The notes: generated by a model not told the origin, from the sequence alone. 10,487 nucleotides of DNA from Campylobacterales bacterium (GCA_014763905.1 JACXUN010000033.1:1-10487), one strand, 5' to 3'; positions 1-8,431 are shown, numbered from the stretch's first letter. Numbers and translations: made by a program.

Positions 1-119
1 CTTTTATTTCTATTTTTATCATCTCCCCCATCAAAAGTATAAAATTTTCATAAATAGCTTGCTTAATTTCTATATTTAAATTAACAATTAAGTTTTAAAA
101 TGTTAATATTAAATAAATA

Positions 120-139
120 ATAACCAATAAGGTTATAAT
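120..139 (+). promoter_or_regulatory. Putative promoter of the LysM gene with an overlapping dyad
   Basis: A perfect TATAAT lies at 134-139, placing a transcription start near 146 and leaving a leader of about 20 nt that contains the AAGGAGA ribosome site (154-160). No -35 hexamer is visible 16-18 bp upstream; the upstream DNA is simply very A/T rich, as is usual for Campylobacterota sigma-70 promoters. A perfect 6-bp inverted repeat, ATAACC-AATAA-GGTTAT (120-136), overlaps the first bases of the -10. It could be an operator or chance in A/T-rich DNA. Confidence 0.5.
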
Positions 140-164
140 ATATTAAAATTAACAAGGAGACATC

Positions 165-995
165 ATGTTATACGGGAGTACAAAAAGCGTTGAAAACGAC
201 TACTACAACAGCTACAGCAGTTCACATCGCTCAAAAAGTAATGGAAGTGTTTTGAACACGATTATTAAACTATTGGCTATTTTGGTACTGATAACCTTCA
301 TTGGAGTAGGTTATCTCATGTTCAGCAAAAAACATCAATCAGCTGCTCCGGTTATCGCATCGGAAGCAACTACCTCTGTTACGGTACAAGAGCCGGTTGT
401 AAATACGGTGACACCAAGTGTTGCGGCTGTGGTTCAAGAGAGCGCTAAAGCAACCCAAAAAGAGATTTCGGCAGAAGAGATTGCACAGATTGTCCAAATA
501 GTACTTTCACAAATGAATACACAACAGAGCGTCACACCGGCACCGGCAGCAGTAGAGAGTAGCAATGCAGGATCTAAAGTCGATGATACCAATTACGCAC
601 AGATGTTGATGTCGGAGAATGTAGAGGGCAGCAGCAAGACAAAAGAGGAAAAAAATTTACAAGATATCAATTACTATAACAAAGTAGTGGTCAATCAAGA
701 AAATACCAAAAACGATCCGTTGGCAGAGCTCTCTAGTGCCTTAAACAGTGCAATCGAAGCACCAGATAGCGGCAGTGCCAAGAAGACCGAGTATACCCGA
801 ATGATTTCTGAAGAGGTTAAAGTACGATCCAATGAGATGCGTGTTATTATCGTTAAACAAGGTGATACACTCTCTCAACTTGCGTTTGAAGCATACGGCA
901 GTTTTGATGACTATCCGCGAATCTATGCCGCCAATCCGGAGATTCAAAACCCTGACCAGATATTTGTCGGGCAGAAAATCCGTATCCCGCTTTAA
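165..995 (+). CDS. Membrane-anchored LysM-domain protein
   Basis: This 276-aa protein has a short polar N-terminus, one hydrophobic segment at about residues 31-53 (NTIIKLLAILVLITFIGVGY followed by LMF), and a long low-complexity Ser/Ala/Thr/Val/Gln-rich linker. A C-terminal LysM domain lies at about 226-275, with the typical opening VKQGDTLSQLA and the closing pattern NPDQIFVGQKIRIPL. LysM domains bind peptidoglycan N-acetylglucosamine. The expected arrangement is an N-in inner-membrane anchor with the LysM domain reaching the periplasmic cell wall. There is no catalytic domain (no peptidase or lytic transglycosylase motif), so a scaffolding or anchoring role is inferred. The ATG follows AAGGAGA at a 4-nt spacing, which supports the start. 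The gene appears monocistronic and converges on the next gene with only 3 bp between stops. The LysM call is strong; the cellular role is unknown. Confidence 0.85.
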   Translation: MLYGSTKSVENDYYNSYSSSHRSKSNGSVLNTIIKLLAILVLITFIGVGYLMFSKKHQSAAPVIASEATTSVTVQEPVVNTVTPSVAAVVQESAKATQKEISAEEIAQIVQIVLSQMNTQQSVTPAPAAVESSNAGSKVDDTNYAQMLMSENVEGSSKTKEEKNLQDINYYNKVVVNQENTKNDPLAELSSALNSAIEAPDSGSAKKTEYTRMISEEVKVRSNEMRVIIVKQGDTLSQLAFEAYGSFDDYPRIYAANPEIQNPDQIFVGQKIRIPL

Positions 996-998
996 TCC

Positions 999-1898
999 TT
1001 ATTTCTCCTCCTTGGGAGGAGTAACCGTGAGGTGCAGTTCTCGAATCGCTTTTTCAATGTGATCACGCTGCTTGGTCTTCTCTAACTCTCTTCGTTTTTC
1101 TCGGATAATCTCTAACATCTTTTTACCATGTTCTTTAAAAGCTGGAGCCCCAGGTTTAATTTCAACCGGTGATCCGGTATCAAATTCGATTTTGATCGCA
1201 CCACCCTCTAGTGAAACATTTTGGATTTTGGAAAAATAGTGTTCGCTGTTATCAGCGCATCCTCGGGGTGCTTCGGCACAATTTTTTTTGGCCGCTTTAT
1301 CGGTTAGTTTGGGATTGAGGAGATTATACGCCGCACATTTGCTATAGATTCTAAAGAGATACTGCCCGAAGTAGACCACCATCACCTCTTGTTCAATAAG
1401 CAACTTTAATTTTTCACGGAAATAGCAGTTGCAGGTCTTGCCGCTCAATGGGAGGAAAAAGAGGTTCGGATCATTATGGTCTGCCAATTTTAAATCTTTG
1501 GCAACCCCTTTTCGTATCTCTTCCTCATAGGCTTTTTTCTGGGCATTGATTTTGGCTTCTATTCCGTCAATTTTCAAGTTTTTTAAATGGAGACCTTTGA
1601 AGTTGATATAGGCAAAGAGTAAAAAACAGATATAGAGAAAGACCAATAGAAGTGTCAGAGGAAAGTTTCCGACCAATTTGGAGGCAGCCAGTCCGATAAA
1701 AAAGAGGAAGAAAATATTAATCCATATAAACGGTGTCGTACTGCACCAAAAGTAGTGATAGAGATTATGAACAAATCTCTTGAAGTCCTGCATCGGCTTC
1801 CAACAGGCAAGCCAAATTTTTGTTTTATCTGAAAAAAACATGTAAAAATTCCAAATTATTTTTATTAAAAAGTATATCAAAATGTGATTAAAACTCAT
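999..1898 (-). CDS. Unrecognised membrane protein with a cysteine-containing soluble domain
   Basis: I do not recognise this 299-aa protein. The N-terminus is hydrophobic and aromatic (about residues 4-22). Two clear membrane segments follow at about 57-76 and 80-100, separated by a very short turn, so they probably form a helical hairpin. Residues 101-299 are soluble and charged: a helical Lys/Glu-rich part (111-135), a central region with cysteines at 156, 158, 188, 207 and 214 (including a CNC pair), a beta-like part (226-250), and a C-terminal charged helix (254-289) that may be a coiled coil. The CNC, KCA, NCAEAPRGC series could bind a metal or form disulfides, but no known motif matches. 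The ATG is preceded by AGGAAA (complement at 1903-1908) at suitable spacing, supporting the start. It is divergent from topA and shares no operon with its neighbours. Confidence 0.8.
   Translation of the reverse strand: MSFNHILIYFLIKIIWNFYMFFSDKTKIWLACWKPMQDFKRFVHNLYHYFWCSTTPFIWINIFFLFFIGLAASKLVGNFPLTLLLVFLYICFLLFAYINFKGLHLKNLKIDGIEAKINAQKKAYEEEIRKGVAKDLKLADHNDPNLFFLPLSGKTCNCYFREKLKLLIEQEVMVVYFGQYLFRIYSKCAAYNLLNPKLTDKAAKKNCAEAPRGCADNSEHYFSKIQNVSLEGGAIKIEFDTGSPVEIKPGAPAFKEHGKKMLEIIREKRRELEKTKQRDHIEKAIRELHLTVTPPKEEK
1005..1021. terminator. Perfect hairpin at the convergent gene end
   Basis: CTCCTCC-TTG-GGAGGAG forms a perfect 7-bp G/C-rich stem with a 3-nt loop. It lies 10 nt after the LysM stop codon and inside the last codons of the convergent minus-strand gene. 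Neither strand has a T-run after the stem, so it is not a standard intrinsic terminator. It may act as a bidirectional pause site or transcript-end stabiliser. The repeat also encodes the Pro-Pro-Lys-Glu-Glu end of the opposite protein, so coding could explain part of it. Confidence 0.3.
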
Positions 1899-1979
1899 GG
1901 TGTTTCCTGCACATTCCCAGAGAAATTAATGGTTAATTACTCTTTTAATCGTCTCATACAGCCGAGTCTATTAAAATTT

Positions 1980-1988
1980 TGTTACAAT
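1980..1988 (+). promoter_or_regulatory. Putative topA promoter (extended -10)
   Basis: TGTTACAAT matches an extended -10 (TG-N-TACAAT, one mismatch to TATAAT). The predicted start is near 1995, giving a leader of about 53 nt. The leader holds a weak hairpin, AACCC-N13-GGGTT (2002-2024). CAGCCG (1959-1964) and CGGCTG (2006-2011) flank the promoter as an inverted pair. A second A/T hexamer, TATAAA (2034-2039), lies only 8 nt before the ATG and could drive a near-leaderless transcript. In the same divergent region, AATTAA-TGG-TTAATT (1924-1938) is an A/T-only dyad upstream of the minus-strand gene. Confidence 0.4.
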
Positions 1989-2047
1989 TCAAAAAATATT
2001 TAACCCGGCTGCATCATCTGGGTTTGAATCCGTTATAAAAGAGAAGC

Positions 2048-4276
2048 ATGAAGAATTTAATAATCGTCGAGTCACCTGCAAAAGCCAAAACCATTAGTAA
2101 TTTTCTTGGAAAAAACTATAAAGTTGTCGCTTCCAAAGGACATATTAGAGATCTTCCTAAAAGTTCATTTGGTATCACCATTGAAGAGGATGGGACATTC
2201 GTTCCCAAGTATTCTATTCCAAGAGAATCAATTACTACGGTCAAAGAGTTAAAAAAATTAGCCGATGAAGCAGAAGTTATTTACATCGCAACCGATGAGG
2301 ATCGTGAGGGAGAGGCGATTGGATATCATATTGCCATGGCGATCAAAAAAGACCCGGAGACACTGCCGCGTATTGTTTTTCATGAGATTACCAAAACCGC
2401 CATCAATCATGCACTGGAGACCCCGAGAAATATCAATATGGATGCGGTCAATGCCCAGCAAGCCAGACGCTTACTGGATCGAATCGTGGGGTATAAACTC
2501 TCTCCGCTTTTAGCCAGCAAGATTCAAAAAGGACTCAGTGCCGGACGGGTTCAGAGTTCGACGCTCAAAATCGTAGTAGATCGAGAACGTGAGATCAAAG
2601 CGTTTAAGCCAGAAGAGTATTGGAGCATAGACGGTATTTTTGAGAAAGATATTGATGCCTCGATTTATGAGTTTAACGGATTAAAGATTGATAAACTCAC
2701 CATCAAAAATGAAAAAATGGCAATGGAGATACTCCAGTCGGCTACCGGTGAGAACTTTGTGGTGGAGTCACTGGAGAAAAAAGAGCGAGTCAGCAAGACT
2801 CCTCCGCCGTTTATGACCTCCACTCTGCAGCAGAGTGCATCAACTCAACTCGGTTTCTCTCCCAAAAAGACCATGATGATCGCCCAAAAACTCTATGAAG
2901 GGGTTAAGAGCCATCAAGGAAATATGGGAATCATCACCTATATGCGTACCGACAGTTTGAATCTAGCCAAAGAGGCAGTCACCAATGCTCGTGAATACAT
3001 TGAAGCAAATTTCGGTAAAGATTATCTTCCACCTAAAGCGAAATCCTATGTGAGCAGCTCCAAAGGAGCCCAAGAGGCTCACGAGGCGATTCGTCCGACG
3101 ATGGTTGATTTTTCACCGTTGGTTGCCAAAGACTATCTAAGTGCGGATGAGTTGAAACTCTACCGTTTGATCTATAACCGCTTCTTAGCATCTCAGATGA
3201 CCGATGCCAAGTTGGAGTCTCAGACTTTACTCTTCAAAGGGGAGCGAAGCACTTTCAAAGCAAGCGGGCGGAAACTGCTTTTTGATGGTTTCTATCTGGT
3301 AACTGGGTACAATGAAAAAGATAAACTATTGCCGGAACTCAAAAAAGGACAGCCGGTACATCTTGATGATATCAAACCAGAACAGCACTTTACCGAGCCG
3401 CCACCGAGGTATAATGAAGCAAGTTTGATTAAGAAGCTGGAATCATTGGGAATCGGGCGGCCGAGTACCTATGCTCCGACGATTACAATTCTGGAGATGC
3501 GAAAATATATTGAAATCGATAAAAAACGTATCCATCCAACCGAGATTGCATTTACCGTGACCGAGATGCTCGAAGAGCATTTTTCAGAAATCGTCGATAG
3601 TGCCTTTACCTCCAATATGGAGAGTGAACTCGATGAGATTGACGGCGGCAGTGTCGATTGGCAGAAAGTATTGGCGGACTTCTATGATCCGTTTATGAAG
3701 AAGATTACTGACGGGAAGAAAAACATCAAGAGCAAAAAGATGGCGGAACCGACCGGTGAGATGTGTCCAAAGTGTGGGAGTGAACTGCTCCACCGAAAAG
3801 GTCGCTACGGAGAGTTTATCGCCTGTAGTAACTTCCCGAAATGTAAATACACCACCAATTTAGAAGGAAAAGCTTCACCGGAACCGGAAAAGACCGATAT
3901 CGCTTGTGATAAGTGTGGAGCTTTGATGGTGATCAAAGATAGCCGACGGGGTAAATTCCTCGCCTGTTCCGCCTATCCGAAATGTAAAAATGCCAAACCG
4001 TTAGTACCCCCAAAAGAGTTGGATATTCCGTGTCCGTTGTGTGGCTCTAAATTGCTGGAAAAAGAGGGCAAACGCGGCAAGTTTTTTGGCTGTGCCGACT
4101 ATCCGAAGTGTCGCTTCATTACCAACGGCGAACCGCAAAAAGAGAAGTGTCCGGAGTGCGGCGGCATGGTAGTACACAAGGTACTTAAAGCCGGTGAGTT
4201 TTATGAGTGTGTGACCAAAGGGTGTAAATACAAAGAGCCTGTCCCAGCCGATAAACTCAAAAACCCTCATGAGTAA
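2048..4276 (+). CDS. topA: DNA topoisomerase I (type IA), four zinc ribbons
   Basis: This type IA topoisomerase relaxes negatively supercoiled DNA by making a transient single-strand break through a 5'-phosphotyrosine. At 742 aa it is complete. The TOPRIM domain is at the N-terminus: E8 in IVESPAKAK, and the acidic triad D83, D85, E87 in TDEDREGE. The catalytic tyrosine is Y298 in GIITYMRTDS. The core DNA-gate domains run to about residue 560 (SAGRVQS at 164-170 and GIGRPSTYAPTI at 468-479 are family motifs). The C-terminus carries four Cys4 zinc ribbons with cysteines at 573/576/593/599, 620/623/640/646, 662/665/682/688 and 701/704/721/726; all sixteen are present. The start matches the canonical N-terminus, although the only ribosome-site candidate is a weak GAGAAG. 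It heads the cluster; its stop overlaps the next start by 8 nt. Confidence 0.97.
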   Translation: MKNLIIVESPAKAKTISNFLGKNYKVVASKGHIRDLPKSSFGITIEEDGTFVPKYSIPRESITTVKELKKLADEAEVIYIATDEDREGEAIGYHIAMAIKKDPETLPRIVFHEITKTAINHALETPRNINMDAVNAQQARRLLDRIVGYKLSPLLASKIQKGLSAGRVQSSTLKIVVDREREIKAFKPEEYWSIDGIFEKDIDASIYEFNGLKIDKLTIKNEKMAMEILQSATGENFVVESLEKKERVSKTPPPFMTSTLQQSASTQLGFSPKKTMMIAQKLYEGVKSHQGNMGIITYMRTDSLNLAKEAVTNAREYIEANFGKDYLPPKAKSYVSSSKGAQEAHEAIRPTMVDFSPLVAKDYLSADELKLYRLIYNRFLASQMTDAKLESQTLLFKGERSTFKASGRKLLFDGFYLVTGYNEKDKLLPELKKGQPVHLDDIKPEQHFTEPPPRYNEASLIKKLESLGIGRPSTYAPTITILEMRKYIEIDKKRIHPTEIAFTVTEMLEEHFSEIVDSAFTSNMESELDEIDGGSVDWQKVLADFYDPFMKKITDGKKNIKSKKMAEPTGEMCPKCGSELLHRKGRYGEFIACSNFPKCKYTTNLEGKASPEPEKTDIACDKCGALMVIKDSRRGKFLACSAYPKCKNAKPLVPPKELDIPCPLCGSKLLEKEGKRGKFFGCADYPKCRFITNGEPQKEKCPECGGMVVHKVLKAGEFYECVTKGCKYKEPVPADKLKNPHE

Positions 4277-4784
4277 GATCAAAATAGGGGTACTCTCCGA
4301 CAGCCATCTGAAAACTACGCTGCATGAAGCGGCAATCCGTCAGTTGGTGGAGGAGGGGGCTAACTATCTCCTTCATGCCGGAGATTTGGAGACTAAAGAG
4401 CATCTCGATATGCTGCAAGCTACCCAACTGCCCTATCTCTGTGTCTACGGCAATAACGATACGCGGTTGATCCAATTTTACGGTGAATATCCAACCTACC
4501 AAGAGCCGCACTACTTTAAGATCGGTGAGATCAAAATCAAAATGATGCATATGCCCTACTACTTGACACCTGATGCTGATATCGTGATTTCAGGACATAC
4601 TCATAAATTTGAAGCCTGCAAAATCGGTGAGACTCTTTTCCTCAATCCCGGAGAGGTGTGTGCTAGAGAGAAAGATCTCAGTGAGTGTGTGATGGTCGAG
4701 ATCGAGGAGGGGAGTTGGAAGGTTGTCTACTACTCCCGCCATCCTTCGGATTCAAATTGGAGCAGCCGAACAATCGTTTTATAA
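4269..4784 (+). CDS. YfcE/MJ0936-type metallophosphoesterase
   Basis: This 171-aa protein is a small calcineurin-like phosphoesterase of the YfcE/MJ0936 type, which are two-metal phosphodiesterases acting on small substrates in the cytoplasm. The metal-binding motifs are in order: D11 and H13 (LSDSH), G38-D39 (HAGD), GNND at 61-64, H94 (MMHMP) and GHTH at 109-112. The asparagine-containing GNND replaces the commoner GNxD/GNHE form but keeps the key Asn. The length equals that of the single-domain family. The start overlaps the topA stop as ATGAGTAA, and there is no clear ribosome site, so translation is probably coupled to topA. The physiological substrate cannot be read from sequence. The link to topA or bioB may reflect operon packing only. 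Confidence 0.9.
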   Translation: MSKIKIGVLSDSHLKTTLHEAAIRQLVEEGANYLLHAGDLETKEHLDMLQATQLPYLCVYGNNDTRLIQFYGEYPTYQEPHYFKIGEIKIKMMHMPYYLTPDADIVISGHTHKFEACKIGETLFLNPGEVCAREKDLSECVMVEIEEGSWKVVYYSRHPSDSNWSSRTIVL

Positions 4785-4801
4785 TTTACTTTGAGTATAA
4801 T
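4780..4801 (+). promoter_or_regulatory. Tandem TATAAT elements directly before bioB
   Basis: Two perfect TATAAT hexamers occur at 4780-4785 (overlapping the phosphoesterase stop) and 4796-4801, spaced 16 bp. The second is preceded by TTTGAG and lies 7 nt before the bioB ATG, so a start 6-8 nt downstream would fall on or beside the ATG. The first would give a leader of about 15-20 nt. No Shine-Dalgarno-like sequence is present in the gap. This suggests an internal promoter giving bioB a leaderless or near-leaderless mRNA in addition to read-through from topA. Confidence 0.45.
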
Positions 4802-4808
4802 CCCCTTT

Positions 4809-5657
4809 ATGAGTAAAGAGATATTTTTATGTGCAATCAATAATGTTTTAAGCGGAACCTGTAAAGAGGACTGTAAGTTTTGCACACAGAGTTTGCGGTA
4901 TCATGCCGATATTGAACGCTATAACTATAAAGCGATTGATACTATCGTCCATGAGGCGAAGCAGGCAAAAAATCACGGAGCATTGGGATATTGCTTGGTG
5001 ACAGCCGGTAAAGGGTTGGATGATAAAAAGGTTGATTTTATCGCCCGAACGGCACAGGCTATCAAGCAAGAAGTGGAAGGGCTTAATCTGATAGCCTGTA
5101 ACGGTACCGCAACGGTCGAGCAGCTCCGTTTTTTGAAGGAGCATGGCATCGATAGTTATAATCACAACCTTGAAACCTCACAAGCTTATTATAGTTCCAT
5201 CTGTACGACCCACCCGTGGGAAGAACGCTATCAGACCTGCCTCAATGTCAAAACGGCAGGACTGCAGCTCTGCAGCGGTGGGATTTGGGGTATGGGAGAG
5301 TCTATCGAAGATCGTCAAAGTCTGCTTGATTCGATTGTTTCGCTTCAACCTGAATCAACACCGTTAAACTTTTTTATCCCCAATCCGGCTCTGCCAATCA
5401 CCCAACGTAATATCACGCGTGAAGAGGCACTCAATGTGGTTCGAGAAGCACGAAAACGTTTAGGTGAAGGGCGGCTCTTGATGGTCGCAGGCGGGAGAGA
5501 GCTAATCTTTGGCGGTCATGAGCGGGAGATGTTTGAGGCGGGAGTCAATTCAATTGTTATCGGGAACTATCTGACCACATCAGGCGATGCTCCGCTCAAA
5601 GACCAAACGATGTTAGAAGGGCTGGGATATACGATAGCAACACGGTGTCATGGATAG
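4809..5657 (+). CDS. bioB: Biotin synthase (radical SAM)
   Basis: Biotin synthase inserts sulfur into dethiobiotin, the last step of biotin synthesis. The radical-SAM CxxxCxxC motif is C18, C22, C25 (GTCKEDCKFCTQS), which binds the [4Fe-4S] cluster. The auxiliary [2Fe-2S] ligands expected from the E. coli enzyme fit C62 (GYCLVTAG), C97 (LIACNGT), C155 (QLCSGGIWG) and R230 (VAGGRE). The conserved YNHNLETS is at 117-124. I chose the ATG at 4809 (282 aa) because MSKEIFLCAINNV matches the N-terminus of the short epsilonproteobacterial enzymes; an in-frame TTG at 4791 would add six residues that overlap the promoter. No other bio genes are in the window. Its stop overlaps the antiporter start by 8 nt (ATGGATAG). 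Confidence 0.95.
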   Translation: MSKEIFLCAINNVLSGTCKEDCKFCTQSLRYHADIERYNYKAIDTIVHEAKQAKNHGALGYCLVTAGKGLDDKKVDFIARTAQAIKQEVEGLNLIACNGTATVEQLRFLKEHGIDSYNHNLETSQAYYSSICTTHPWEERYQTCLNVKTAGLQLCSGGIWGMGESIEDRQSLLDSIVSLQPESTPLNFFIPNPALPITQRNITREEALNVVREARKRLGEGRLLMVAGGRELIFGGHEREMFEAGVNSIVIGNYLTTSGDAPLKDQTMLEGLGYTIATRCHG

Positions 5658-6804
5658 TAATGTAACGCTGATATTTATACTCTCACTGATTGTTGTTTTC
5701 TCTCCTCATATCTCAAATTTTCTACGATTTCCTACTACCCCGATAGAGATTGTATTGGGGTCTCTTTTGGCTCCGCTGGGGCTAATAACAGCCGATAATA
5801 GTGTAACACAAGACTATTTTAATCTCATGGCAAAAGTGGGCTTTCTCTATCTAATGTTTTTGGCCGGTTTGGAGGTAAATATCAAAGAGATTATTAATGC
5901 CTCCCGGCGGCACTTTATCGGTGCGATGCTCTTTATCGGTACGATGATCGCATTGGGGCTGATTATCGGATTGTGGATATTGGGTATGAATGCCGTGATG
6001 GTAACTGCTATGCCGCTTATCTCGATCGGACTCTTAGCGACGCTGAGTAAAGAGTACGGGAAGAACCGTGAGTGGATCAAAATGGCATTTTATGTCGGTG
6101 CCATTGCTGAAGTATTGAGTATTACCGCATTAACCGTATTGGAAGTTTCAGTTGCTACTGGATTTCAGATGGAACTTTTGATTAAAATTCTCTATCTGTT
6201 GGGCTATCTCAGTGCGATATTGGCTCTCTATTACGGCTTTAGGCTGCTCTTTTGGTGGTTTCCTGAGTTTAAAACCAAGATGATGCCCTATAGTGACGAC
6301 AAAGATCAAGATTTCAGGCTGGCGATCGGTATCTTTTTTATGATGGTGATGGTGATGGAGATGCTGCATCTGGAGTTGGCTTTTGGGGCGTTTGTTGCCG
6401 GACTTTTTATCTCCACCTTTTTTAATCACAAACGAGAACTAGAGCATAAGATGTCAAGTTTCGGATTTGGTTTTCTGATACCGATCTTTTTTATTCATGT
6501 TGGAGCCTCATTTGATTATGCGGTTTTTTATGATGTGATCTATATGGCGGTTGGGATACTGGTATTTATGATTGTAATACGTCTCGGCGCTTCTACCATG
6601 TTGATTAAACTGATTGGGGTCAAGCATTCAATTTTAGTTGCTTTTTCTCTCTCTATGCCGCTGACATTATTGGTCGCAACCGCAACGGTAGGTAGTCATT
6701 ATGGATTTATTGAGGATATAGATTACTATGCGATTATTTTGGCTTCACTACTAGAGGTAATAATCTTTATGAGTGCTATTAAGATTATTGCAAAATGGAA
6801 ATGA
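5650..6804 (+). CDS. Kef/CPA2-type cation:proton antiporter, membrane domain only
   Basis: This 384-aa integral membrane protein has about 12-13 hydrophobic segments covering nearly its whole length, consistent with the Na+/H+ exchanger fold of the CPA2 (KefB/KefC-like) branch. Family signatures are FLAGLEVNIKE (about 70-80), LELAFGAFVAGLFIS (241-255) and PIFFIHVGASFD (278-289). Family members exchange Na+ or K+ for H+ across the inner membrane. There is no C-terminal NAD-binding TrkA-N/RCK domain, unlike KefB and KefC, so ligand gating by that route is not expected. The region that usually carries the ion-binding Asp in the middle of the fold reads GAIAEVLSI (150-158), with E154 as the only acidic residue. 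The gene starts inside the bioB stop (ATGGATAG) without a ribosome site, implying coupling. The ion is not predictable. Confidence 0.88.
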   Translation: MDSNVTLIFILSLIVVFSPHISNFLRFPTTPIEIVLGSLLAPLGLITADNSVTQDYFNLMAKVGFLYLMFLAGLEVNIKEIINASRRHFIGAMLFIGTMIALGLIIGLWILGMNAVMVTAMPLISIGLLATLSKEYGKNREWIKMAFYVGAIAEVLSITALTVLEVSVATGFQMELLIKILYLLGYLSAILALYYGFRLLFWWFPEFKTKMMPYSDDKDQDFRLAIGIFFMMVMVMEMLHLELAFGAFVAGLFISTFFNHKRELEHKMSSFGFGFLIPIFFIHVGASFDYAVFYDVIYMAVGILVFMIVIRLGASTMLIKLIGVKHSILVAFSLSMPLTLLVATATVGSHYGFIEDIDYYAIILASLLEVIIFMSAIKIIAKWK

Positions 6805-6845
6805 GTGATGAAGGAGCTGCTCTTTGGAATAGCAATTAAGGCTTT

Positions 6846-7115
6846 TTAATGCTTGGCATCATACCATTCTAGGTACTCTTTATGCAGAGCGGCATTCTCC
6901 TGTTTGAGATGCGAAATTTCATTCTGGAGGGTTTGTTTTTCTCGTTGAAGATTTTGAAGAACTTGTAGTGAGTTGTTTCCGTAGATAAGATTGGCGATAT
7001 AGATACCCACGAAGGTCACGACAAAAGCCGAAATGAGAAACACTTTGATAGAGAGCCCGACGAGCTCTTCTATCTTTTGGATGGCGGATTTGATATCCTC
7101 TTTGAAATTAATCAT
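6846..7115 (-). CDS. FtsB/DivIC-like coiled-coil membrane protein
   Basis: This is an 89-aa bitopic protein: a charged cytosolic N-terminus (1-20), one transmembrane helix at about 23-45, and a coiled coil at about 48-83 rich in Leu, Gln, Glu and Lys (LQVLQNLQ, LQNEISHLKQEN) ending in YLEWYDAKH. This is the architecture of FtsB/DivIC/FtsL proteins, which form the FtsQLB divisome subcomplex. FtsB is also encoded next to enolase in E. coli. I chose the ATG at 7113-7115 (MINFKED) because the open frame upstream lies antisense-free inside eno and would add an implausible basic extension. Only 4 nt separate it from the enolase stop, so it is probably translated by coupling. The family assignment rests on architecture and position; sequence identity in this family is low. 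Confidence 0.78.
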   Translation of the reverse strand: MINFKEDIKSAIQKIEELVGLSIKVFLISAFVVTFVGIYIANLIYGNNSLQVLQNLQREKQTLQNEISHLKQENAALHKEYLEWYDAKH

Positions 7116-7119
7116 CTGA

Positions 7120-8412
<1,293 letters not shown>

Positions 8413-8422
8413 TTATTCTGAA

Positions 8423-8431
8423 ATTCTATCA
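8423..8431 (-). promoter_or_regulatory. Putative eno promoter (extended -10)
   Basis: Read on the minus strand, TGATAGAAT is an extended -10 (TG-N-TAGAAT, one mismatch to TATAAT). Transcription would start near 8416, giving a 5' leader of about 25 nt that includes the AAGGGA ribosome site. Between the recA stop and this element there is a run of seven T on the minus strand but no stem before it, so I do not see an intrinsic recA terminator. Read-through from recA remains possible. Confidence 0.4.

Noticed and set aside
2018..2032. GGGTTTGAATCC resembles a tRNA T-loop and suggested a tRNA remnant or attachment site upstream of topA
   Set aside because: The T-stem does not pair beyond two bases and there is no acceptor, anticodon or D-arm upstream.
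4001..4550. Minus-strand open frames opposite the topA end and the phosphoesterase
   Set aside because: They are shadows of strongly supported genes with intact catalytic motifs.
6148..6429. Minus-strand open frame with a histidine-rich stretch (HHHHHH) opposite the antiporter
   Set aside because: The histidines are the antisense of the ATGATGGTGATGGTG Met/Val codons of a transmembrane helix; no ribosome site or independent support.
6805..6845. Possible terminators between the antiporter and FtsB-like genes (AAGGAG-CTG-CTCTTT at about 6810-6825, and GCAATTAA/TTAATGC)
   Set aside because: The stems are short, contain wobble or a bulge, and neither strand has a T-run after them.
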